A stretch of 64,000 nucleotides of DNA from Nectonema munidae (Eukaryota; Nematomorpha; Nectonematoida; Nectonematidae), in assembly GCA_030549495.1 (NCBI GenBank), contig JAUIRK010000673.1, positions 1,550,001-1,614,000 of the forward strand. Direction: 5' to 3'. The translations under genes and the position numbers were made by a program. Shown in pieces: positions 24,501-36,500 of the stretch. The notes under the pieces were generated by a model. It searched no databases, was not told the DNA's origin, and saw only the letters and a list, made by a program, of their open reading frames with translations. How positions within the stretch are numbered: position 1 is the stretch's first letter; every line of letters starts with the position of its first letter.

Positions 24501-27500
24501 AGTCCAACCAAAGATATAGTTCTCATTTCTATCAACGGTTTTATTAGAATCATGCCTAATTCCTGCAAAAATATTCTTCTTCTATCGCTGCATTTCATAT
24601 TCCATTCTTTGTTTTGACTTATAAAGTATACAAAAGAGCTGATACCTGCTAAATTCAAGAGATTCATAAAATAAGCCAAGGGCCATCTTTTTGTTCTACG
24701 TTGGACACTATAAAATGGCATAATTGATCTACGGAGTCAACAGGCCCTTTTGAGATAATTTGCATACTACTTTGTTGACAAGCTTTTTTGTTTGAACTCC
24801 ATTCTCTTCTCCAACGTAAAGCAGTCCATTGCATATATAGTCAGTATTACAACAATCAACCAAAAGAGACAGTTTCATTCCATACTTGTCAGGTTTAGTA
24901 GGTAAATACTGGCGAAATGAACAACGTTCACGGAATGGGTTAATTGCTCATCAATGCAGAGTTCATAAGAGAATCTTTAGTTCTCAAGAATAGATTCAAA
25001 TCTATTTATTGACATTGTAGTTTTGAAAATTGGACGGACAAAAGGTCCTTCACTCCATAAATTTCGAATACTTTCACGGTTACATTTACATAAACCAAGA
25101 AGATAAAGTAATGGTAAAAAGGCAAGTATTTCAGCTTGGTCTATACTTTTCCAGTCTTCGTTTTTTATTTCAGCATGCTTATTAGTTGATAATAAAATCT
25201 CAGAAATTATCTTCTCTTTAAAAAACAACCTGAATGATTGAAGAGGATCATCTATGTGTATATTTGTACCCCATTTCAAAGAAAAAAATGTTTGATAATT
25301 GTGTCCTTTTTTGGAGGTGCTTTGAAACCCATTCTTTTCTAGATTTTCATGTAAACTTTGTAGTCGGCTGTTCACAAGGTAAGGAAAAATTGTTTTGAAC
25401 AATTGTATTCACTGGATCATCTTCTACACATTCCATATCAATTTCTGTATCAGACAAATACGATGAACCATCTGTGCTTGAATTATCTTTTAGTAAAGTG
25501 TCCGTTTTGCAGTAAAAAGAAAGTCAATGTGTTCAAAATACAGCTAAAAATTTAAAGAAAAAAACAATGCAAATGAATCTTCATTGAGTTTAAAAATGAT
25601 TTATTATTTATTTATTTTATCTCAGTGTATGTTGTATAAACTCTGACGCTACAAATGCGTTCTTTATCCTATATTTTCTTAAAAACATATATTTTCATAA
25701 AATGGGTCCCAAAGGACCTTTCTGATTATTTTCTATTTTTGTTCTAATTTTTTTGTAGCAAATTTTTTTCTAAAAAAAATATTAACACATGAAAACCTTT
25801 AGTTAGATGACAATTAGCAAAAATTTGTTTCATTGAAGTTTTGTATTTTGTGTAGAATATGATAAAACATGACTTATCGGTCTTCTGGGACCCATTTTAT
25901 GCATTTAAGGGTTAACCTTCGCATACCACTGTTGGGCTTTTTACTCCACTGTTTTTTCAACTCAAAATTTAGGCCACAAAAAATATGTAAGGTGGATGAA
26001 AATTAACACCCAAATTTGAAGAAATTAATGAAGTTTTCATTTTTCACTTCGATTTAAATTTTTAACAAAAATTTCAGGGGTTGATGACCCAAAAGTCAAC
26101 ATGACTTTAAAAAAAAATTTCAATATTTTTTGAATTTTCGTAAGACTTCCATAAACCATTTTTTATATTAAGATTAGAAAACTTCTGTTATTTTTGTGTG
26201 ATTAAATCTGATGAAAAAATGATTTTTAAAAAACAAGCAAAAAATTTATTAACGCCATCTATATTTTTTAAATTACAATGCAAAAACAAAAATGTATAAA
26301 CTTATCTGCTATCAGAGTGACAAGTAGGACATATCAGATAAGAATGCCTTTTGCAAATAAATTTTTTACAAAACGAGCACTTTCTGGTACCCCTGCTTCT
26401 GGGTTTGCATTCCGGGATAGTGCAGTATCCTCTGCTATTCGAACTACTTTCATTTATTTCTCTTTGAGGGAGAAATCCATAATACGATAAAATATTTTTG
26501 ATAGGTCGTGATATTTGTGAAACTTTAGAGCATACAAGCATTGACTGTTCATAAAGTTTGAGAGATAAAAGCTTCAAAAAAATTTTCCTGCCTCCTTTTC
26601 TAGTTGAGCAATGTGTATCGGAGTTGAAACTATAAATTACCCAAGAGTTGAACGCTGTGATATCTAAGTAATTTGTAAAAACAGCCATAGTCCATCTTCT
26701 ACTAGGCTTATAGGATGTAAAATCCTTTGCCATTCTGTTGAAACAATCAACACCGCTTTTATACTTATTGTAAAGAACCAAGGTTTGGGGCTTGTTTTTA
26801 TACGATGTTATAGCCACACCCCGAGTATGTTGGGAAGATAAGATATAAACCGCTTTAAAATTTTGCCTAGCATGTTTCAACGGAATGTAAGTTGAAATAG
26901 AAGCATACTCTGAGTAAACGAACTTACTCTCAGTTTCTTGTAAGTTTAAATTACGAATGTATTTAGGTTTCAGAATATTGGGTAGAAAACGACGATTTGA
27001 GTTTATAGTGCCGCAAATAGTTAAATCTTTGCTTAGGGCCCACTTCGCTAGTTCATGAGATGTGAAAAAGCGATCAAGAAAAACTCCACATCCCCGTGGT
27101 AAATTTGATCCAATTATTAATCTTTTACAAATTTCTAAACTAGAAAAATAACATTTATCAAGCAAACCAGAAATGTAAATTTCAGGCTTCATTACATAAA
27201 ACGTGTTAGCATCATTCATATAATATACTTTGATACTATAGTGGCCGGGTTTACTCTTATCGTATATTTTTATGGGACATCCTCCTCTGAACTTGACTAG
27301 TTGCTCATCAATAGTAACTGCATCTAGAGGCGTCCAATACCTATGACAATTATCAAAAAAATGACTATGAATCACTCTGATTGCTGATAGTTTATCATTT
27401 TGATTTCTATCAATTGAACAATCAAAACGAATAAAAATATTTATATATGTGACATCCTTTTTCCCATCGCTGCACGCAAAAAAGGGTCGCCATTTTTGGA

Positions 27501-30500
27501 GAAAAGATACCGCGTCGCTATTCTTTGGTCTTTAGCTTGTCCAATGTAAATAATACATCCAAAGTAAGCTAGTAGGTCACTTATATTAAACCTTTCATGG
27601 CAAGCTTTTAACTCTTCCCATTTTGAAATGCTTTTACTAAATAAATTATTTTTACTATACATCTCATGTCGGACAAAATATAAACACCAAAATTCAGTCT
27701 TTAGAAGTTCATAAATTAGAAAGTTTTATAGGAATCATAAAAAATAATGAAACTTGTATAGTTCAGGAATGTCTTCTAAAGACTGAATTTTTGAGCATAT
27801 ATTTTTTTAAAGTTTAAAAAACTTACTTGTAATTTTCTTCTGCTTTTTTCTTCGTTATTTCAAAAATATGGGTTATTATAGTAATATCAAAGAACAAATT
27901 GAAAATTTTGACAATATCTTTTAGATTTTTTGCTTCATTTGTTGGACCATATGGACGTAGAGATAAATTACGGCAATTTCGAGCTTGAACACGACCAGTG
28001 ATGGAGTCTTGAGATTCCCAAAAATATCTTGTACCGTCCGGGGCTATCAAGTTTTCATCCACATTTTCCAGAGTTTCTTCTTTTTCCTCAAGTTCTTCAA
28101 ATGACTCTTCTCTTGAAATGGGAGCTTCTTCATATATATCCGACGCTGAATCGTCCGAGCTATAAAAGTACTCATCAGATTCGGTAGACGTTGAATATTC
28201 GCTTGAAGTGTTCATGATTGTGGCAAATAACAAAATAATGAACGTGAAAAAACTTATTCAACACAAAGCTTTGTATCGTAAATCAACGGTGATGTGCAAA
28301 AGGAATTATCTTCCACAAAGAGAACGCATAAACAAATGCCAAACAGATATTGATTTTTATTACGCAAGGTTTGCTACATACTGTCATATAAACAAATCGT
28401 CCAAGGAGCAACCAACATTATTTATTATGATGATAATCAGGTCCCTTTTATTCTCAATAGATATAGATTTTTCTCCTGCTATCAACAAAAGGCAGCCTAT
28501 AAAAGCGACTTGTCCTACTTATAAATTTATTTACCAAGACAACGCCTGTAAATATCACTGGAAAATGAGGCTTTTTTACAAAAAGTTGTAGATAAAGATT
28601 TTATAAAAGCTATGGTATTTTAATATTATATTCAATTTATTATTATGCCATTCATTTTTTTTATTTACCTATATATTCTCGTAAATATTTCTGTTTTTTG
28701 AAAAAAAAGATGGCGTTAAATTAAATATAATAAAACTTTTATTTTTTGTTGATTTGCTTTCTAAGTTTTTCTCAGAAACATTGGTTAGATGAATTATTAT
28801 TGAGATAAAAAAAACCTCAAAAACAAAAAATCAGATGTTTTAAACTTATTGAATGTTTCTTATTTAGTTCTAACTTTATTTTAACTTGAAATTAACAGGA
28901 CATGGGCTTTTTACTCCAGTGTTGTGGCATTGGTGTATTATTTATATACTGTGGCATGCGAAGGTTGAGACATGTGTTAGGGTTTTTACTTAAATATAAC
29001 AGACTAATAAATAATTGACATATATCAAAAAATTCATAGTGGGTGGAATATAAAAGAACGCTCTCAATGCTACGCTGGAAGTTACTCGCCCAAAGTAAGG
29101 TACAACTGTTGTATGATTAGTAGATTATTGGATATTAAAAAAATAAGATCAGCAAATGCGGATAAAGGAATTTGTATTCTCTTCATTTATAAAGCGAAAT
29201 TAACCTTCGCTCTTTTAATGCTTCGAAATAAAGCAGTGTGTATGAGTTTGAAATGTAGCATACCTCTCTGAACATCTCTATATGGAAGGTAGGCAAGAAG
29301 TTTGATTGAGGTTTGGAGGAAATGGAATCTGACTTGAGGTAAGACTTCTCGATATCTGGCATTAACTCGCTCAACTTTCCACTCAAATGGGATTCGCGAA
29401 AACCTTGCTTGGTCAAAGATTGCAGCAAAACTTGAACTTGGTGCAAAGACTCAAAGCAAAACCACTGATTCTCTTTAGACGAGCAATACCTAGAAAAGAT
29501 GCAACTAAAAATCAAAAATGTTCAACCTTCTTCTGCCATTAAAAGCACCAACTTGCCATTCTCATACTTAATTCGTGACCAATATTTGGATACCAAAGAC
29601 AAATTTCCCCTTTCGAGATTTTATTTGCGAAAATGTTCGGGCAGATAAAGCTTCAATGGCTGCTATGTAGGAATCCTCGCTTTCATTTTATATTGTTATT
29701 ATTTCAGAAATTCCTATTAGAATATGCTCTCATTTCTGCAAGACTTCAATGAAACTGCTACCAATTCCAAAGGTGGAAACTTGAAAATTTCATCAAATAA
29801 AAAGTATAATATAATTGACTTTTTCAAAAAAAAATGTGGAAAACTGAATTTCCCCACAGAGTTTTGATCAAAAGCTATGCATGCAAATAACACTGAAAAA
29901 AGGAGAAGCTAACAAAATTGTTCACGGAATGTATATGTATTTTTCTAAGAAAACTGTTGGAATGTGGGCCTCTTAAGTTATCACTTTTTAAATGCCAAAT
30001 TTAGTTTTTTACACAATAGGTATACAAATGGCTTTCATTATTCAAACATTTCTATACTTGTACTCACAAAGGCCGGATTTCTCTCTCAACTCATCTAAAG
30101 TATTTTATTTTTAAATTAAACTAATCTTTATTTTTTAGGTGTAGTGGAGAGAAAAACTTACATTTAAATGGCGAAATAAAAGGACCTGATGTTTTTGCAA
30201 GAAAAAGAAAAAATTCAAGATTCACAAATTACTAGTTCAGTCTCGGAAGATTATCGTTCACTTAGACAACATTTCGAATGGATTAAAAAATATATAATAT
30301 TTCAAATCACAATGAAAATCAATTTAAAGCGAGAAAGGACTTAACTATGGAATATAGAAGACATTTGATCCGTAAAAGCTCTAACGTTTGATGTCTTGGA
30401 TATTTTTCCCAACATGTGCTCGAAAGGTGAAGTAAAAATGTGCTAAAAAATTAATTATAATCTTCAGCTTTTGTTTTTAAGATTCTTAAAGGGTTTGAGA

Positions 30501-33500
30501 GACTGAATTTAACGAACGTCATTTATATTGAAGTATTGACAGAAAAACTGGAAAGATACAAGGGAGAAGTTTTGAATCTTCGGGAAAAAACAAAATTTGT
30601 CATCCCCGTTGGTAAGTATGGTGGAAAAGATAAATTATAATTTAATAGAAGATTATATGGTTTTGTTCGAAATAGCTAAATTGATAAATGAAAAATTTAA
30701 GAGTTATGTAATTTTTGAAAAAGAGAAAGAAGTCTTATCAACCGAAAAAGCAAAACTCAATGCTACGCATGATCATTTATTGAACTTTTTCAAGTTTTTT
30801 TGCAAACGTTTTCAAAGGAAGTTAAAAAACTATATCGTACATTGAAGAAGTGTTCTTAGACTTCCTTTCTAAAAATAAAAGTATTTTAAGCGTGACTGTC
30901 AGAATAAATGAAGAACTCAGGGTCTTAAACTTTCCTGTTTTTGTTTTATTTGTAAATAAACTGTTGAAACAAATTACTTTACATAAAAGTTTTGTGTAGA
31001 TCTTTTTTTACAAACATAAACTTAATATAAATTTTTAATACGTAAACGCATCAATTTAACTATTCAGCGTGTGTTAACTGATTCTATGTATAGTAGGTTG
31101 AACAATATTCAATTCGTAGTCTACTATTTTAATTGATGCACTTTACTAAATTTACAATCACAGTTAGTTAAAGTTTTTATCTATTAGTGAAGATTTTGTC
31201 ATAATAGTAAAAAGACTAGTGAATTAGTAGCTATATGAGGAGTAGAAGTTACTATTTTCATTAGTAACAATGACAAATTATTTCTCTATGTTATGAGGTA
31301 AAGTAAAACATACACACATAATAGTTTCAGGGGTACTCAACAAAGAGGTTTCAGAAAATGTACTTAATTGATTGCAATATAGTTTAGGCGAATTTCATAC
31401 GTAGGTTTGATACTGTCAAGAATGATATTTTCATCTTCTTCACCATTTTCATCGCAACTGTTTCCATTTGTCAAATGGACTTTACTGGATGTATTGAGGT
31501 TGGCGTCTTCGTAAGAACTCGGAACCTGAAACGCTCCAACTTCTTGCAACAAATGCGGATAGGAGTCGAAGAGCCAGTAGCGATTGTGAAAGCGATCTGT
31601 CCCGATGAACTGCGATTGTTTCAAGCACTTCCACCTTTTCGAAATTTCTTCGTGATTTTCCTTCGCATCCTCCACTTTTTGATTGATTTTCTTTAGCTTT
31701 TCTTCTTCAAGCGCTATTTTTTGAGATTGCCTACGAAGGTTTGCCAATGCATGCCCTGATTCAGAACCTAATTTTTTGTCTTCATCGGAATTTTCTGTGA
31801 TCCCCAGATGATTTGTGATCTTCTTTTTTTCTTCAGATACTTTAAAAAATACTTCAAATTTAATACTTTACATTATAATGCCTTAATTAACATAAATATG
31901 TTGAAGTTTAAGTATAACTGAGAGCACACATTGAAATGATTAGTTATCAAGCGATTGCAAAGATAAGTTTCTTTATCATGATAAAAATAAGTGATAAACA
32001 ACAGATGATATAATATAACAATATTTCGATATATGTTCAACTCATTCTTTTCTTCTTTTGTTATAATTTAACATCTGTGAGCATATCAGGGTTGGATCAA
32101 ATCTACCAATTTTTGAAATTAATACTATTACAATTTTTATATTTAACTTAAAGATGCTTATACACATGTTATAGCTTAGCGTATCACATTCACAAATATG
32201 TATATTCATCATTTCAATCAATTGAATATACACAACAGCGGAGATTCTTTGAAATGAATTTTGCGCTGCTTTTATTGCTAATCTGTAATGTAGGACACGT
32301 CAGTCTTCTATTTAACATTACTTTTTACATCAAGGAGAAGGGAGAAGTAATTAAAAATTAAATTCTTTAAGGGCCCGCATAGTAGTGAGGAACCGTTATA
32401 ACGCGGTAACCGGGGTCCATAACTACTCGCGTTATAATTTTCCAATACAAGTTAAATAATATTTACATAGACGAATTTTTTTTCAGTTGGTTATATAGAA
32501 AACATTGCATAACCCTAACCCTAATCCTAAAACTAAAATTTGAAAAGTAATAAAGTGTAAAAGAAATGTCACAAACAACCTGTAAATTTTATTACAAAAA
32601 TTTTTATTAGAACAAAAAAACATCTATGTACACTTGAAACTTGGGAGCCAAGACATAACCGCGTTATAACGGTTATTTACTGTATATTATAATAAGGAAT
32701 ATTTAGAACAAAAATTAATTTTCCTTAATATCTAAAGTAATTTTGTTGATTCAAAATCTTTAAAGCATGTAAGATGTGATCATCAAAATTTATTTAAACA
32801 TGTGTTTTTAAAATGTAAAATTATGCTTTTAAAAATAATTTTACAGAACAAAATATATTATAAACGTAAATCAATAAATATAATTTAAATGTAAATTTAT
32901 TCTTCAAAAATTAAAATACACCAACTCAAAACAGGAGTAAAAAAGAGATGCGCTTTGGTCAAAACACTTTTAACCAATCAATGATAGTGTAGTATGAATA
33001 TCTCGAATTGGAATTTTTGGCATCAAATGATAGTAAACTTCATAAATAACTTTATCTCAGAGGGCAACATAAAATCTTTGGGCGGACCGGAGTTTGCCAG
33101 CTCTGTGAATTACACAATATAATTACAGATACTAATACACCAAACCTAGGATTTAAAAATACAAATAAAAATGTATTTAATCGCCCCCTGAAACATATAT
33201 CACACTATTATTTATCGTAGCGTAAGAAATTTTGTTTTGAAAGCGCTTGCCAAATAAGTTTTCAGGGTTTCCGCTCAACCAAATAAAAACGTTTTGCAAT
33301 TGTTTTTCATTATATGCACGCGTGAACAACGTTTACAGAAGAAAATATGTTATGGCAAAAATAAACAGATATTAGCCTCTATAAGGTGTTTATATATATT
33401 GAACAAGCTCGTTTGCCTACATAATATTAAAGACAGAAATACTTCAAATAACTGCTAGATGAAGAATTTTATAAGAATAAATTTCAATGACGATGCAAGG

Positions 33501-36500
33501 ACAACTTTAAGTGAATTTTGAGAAAATGTTAAAATACAGGAACTAAAATTCATCAGTAGTTAAGACTTCAGCGGTTGGGATAAAAAGGGTATTGATAAAA
33601 ATAAAAAATGAGGAATAAATATAAAACTAACATTTATGTAGATCTTCAAACAAGGCAAGCTTTATTCTGACACTTTCGGTAAATTTCTCGCTTTCCATAA
33701 GAAACATTTCATGAAAGATGACCGAAGAGATTATTGCTTCAATTAAAGTATTCAAAATCAGCAGTTTGTGCGCATATGTTAACTCATCCAGACATTTTTT
33801 CTTCAGTTCCGTACAAATTTCTGAGCATTCTTCTCTAGAATGCTTCCCTGAATGAAATTTTAAGGCATACTGTTATATAAATACAAGAGGAATCTATTTC
33901 AATATTAAACCTCTCAACCCCTATGAAAGACAATTTTACAAAAATGCTTTTATTAAAAAAAAAGTCAAAAATCAATTCATTAAAAAATTAATTGAAATTG
34001 GATATAATTCGCTAACTAAAAGACTAAATTAGTTAAATGATAGGCGTAGCCATTGATGTATGATATGAAACATACATGTAGCACCAGACCGACACAGGAA
34101 AGTAGACTGGAACGCAAACAAAATATAGATATATGATAGGAAACAAATATGGCATCCATTGGATACAATCATACAACCTCACATTCGTTACATCTTAAAT
34201 GAAGACAGATCAAATTAACAAGTTAAAACACAAGCAACTTGAGAAAAATTTTTACAGACTAAAATTAAACTTAAATGGGATAAAAAGACGCTTACAATCG
34301 AAAAAAGGAAAAAATAAGGTAAAGTTATGTAGGCACATGGAGTGGTTTTTTAAATCAAAGGGGAAAAAAGAATTGGGATGAAATATTAAAAATTTTTAGG
34401 TACTTGCTGTCGGAGTCACTTCTTGAAGTTGGGTATTTTCAATCCAACCCCCTTACCATAATTTGCTGTGTAATTTCGCATTTCAAAGTAAACTCGGGCA
34501 AAGAGAACATGCAAACGATAAACACCGTACACAAATGGCTCAGAGAAAATAATTTTGTACTCATCACAGTCAAATCCCCAACCCAACATTATTCAAACAA
34601 ACACAATATACTTAACCTTGAAATATACAGCATAATAGGAAAAAACAAACACACTCAAGACACGAAAGAAAAAGTAGACAAAACACTTGACAGGACCAAA
34701 GCACTAACACGAACTAATTTGGATAAGGAAAGGTATCACATACTAAGATGAAAAAGTTACAGACAAGACAGACAAGAAAACATACACAAACCAAACTTAA
34801 AAGCAAAAGCCACAAAACCACAAGAGAAACATAATATTTAATGACGATAAAAGTATTTTACAGCATAAAAGGAAATCATTATGGCCCACATAAAAAATAC
34901 AATAAACAGAGAATCTGTCAAAAATTACCTCACCATACTTAACCCCAATAAAATGATCAAAGTTATACCGACACAAGTTGACGCATCAATACACACATTG
35001 GCACAACGTAGAGTTAAACAAACCATTGCTCATCTTTACAAAATCAAGGGTACCACACACAAGACACATCATCCTTTCAAATGTCCACAGAACTGAACTT
35101 GGAGAGCTGACCTTTGCCGAATGGTGAACGTGTTGGCAGTGACAGAAAAAATTCGATCGGTCTTTAAACCAAGAATTTAGGCTCCCTCATGGAGCCAGCA
35201 GTAGCATGGGGTGATGGCCATGTCGCTGGGCTGGTACTACACGTACTCATCGTTGATGCTATGAAAGTGTAATGAAACTTACAAAGCCTAAACAAAAGGA
35301 AAGAAAAGAGTCCACTTAATTTCAAATAAATTTTACTAATGATAATAATATAGCATAAACTAGAGGACAACAAAAAACAATTAAAATTAGAAAGTTAATA
35401 ACTTAATTGGTATTAATAACAATAGTGATTTGATTTTTTTAAATGATTATATTATGTTTTTAAAAATCATTTTTAATTTTTCGGCAAATTGATTGTTCAG
35501 CGATGGGTTCTACAACTAAATTGGACAACAGAGTCCCATATAATAAAAATTCCCTGCTTTAAGCTATATAAAAATCATTGAAAGAGAAGAGCAAAGAAAT
35601 CATTTTCAGTTTTGGAATAAAGGAAGATATGCGAACTTTAAAGAAAGTGAACTGACCTTTCGTAGAGGATGAGTAAAAGATGAGGAATTGCCTTAAGAAA
35701 TCTGAGATCATGAGACTATCAATACTTATTTTGTGCAAACACATCCTATATTCTTTAAACTTAAAAAGAAAAAATGAACAATCTCATCAGTACTCTCTAA
35801 TACATATCTTGTATAGAAGTATAAAATAGTTGAATTTTTTACTGACGTGTATTTGATCGCTACGGATCAAACGTTTAAGATGCGCTAAGTCTGGAAATTA
35901 GAGGCATTCAATTAAGATTCGTTTTTTAGTCAAAGATAAACTATTATCTGCATACTATTTGAGATGACATTAATTGTATTTGTCCTTATATATCTCAAGT
36001 TTTAGGGTTGTATAAATTACGTGTCAAAAGGTTGGAGTCTTAGCATAAAGTAAGACTTGAACATCATTGATATGCCATAAAGTATCAGCTAATTTACGGT
36101 ATTTATATTATCAAAAACACTTGTTTGAAAAGTGAAAACCAATGATAAAATAGTCAGAATGGAGGTAATCATAATATTGCTGGAAAAAATCTCTCCTGAT
36201 TTCATATTGCATATTTTTAGTTTTCCAAAAATTATTTTCAGGAACAAATTTCTTTAAAGTAAGCTGTTTTGAATAGTTGCCAAAAGGCTTATTTTTGGAG
36301 AAATTTGCCATACTTTAAAATAGTTTTTTACACTGGTAAATAATAACTCCGAGATTACAAGCTGATCAAATAATCTGACCAACTAAGTAACCCACAAACT
36401 AACTAAACCAATATCATCTGTCCATTTGCACGAGCTGTTCAAATTCTCAAGAAATATTTTTTTTTACATAAATTTATAAGAATAAAAACTCCACTTTCAC

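Larger units (their letters stand above)
25912..28968 (-). mobile_element. piggyBac element 2, nearly complete
   Basis: Left boundary TTAA (25912-25915), shared with element 1; right boundary TTGA (28965-28968), a one-base decay of TTAA. The ends are AACCTTCGCATACCAC and, read inward, AACCTTCGCATGCCAC. The string GGGCTTTTTACTCCA(C/G)TGTT occurs near both ends in the same orientation. It carries a minus-strand transposase with one intron. Confidence 0.88.

Noticed and set aside
32503-32527. Telomere-like run AACCCTAACCCTAATCCTAA
   Set aside because: Fewer than four imperfect units, located inside a Tigger-type MITE; too short to call an interstitial telomere.
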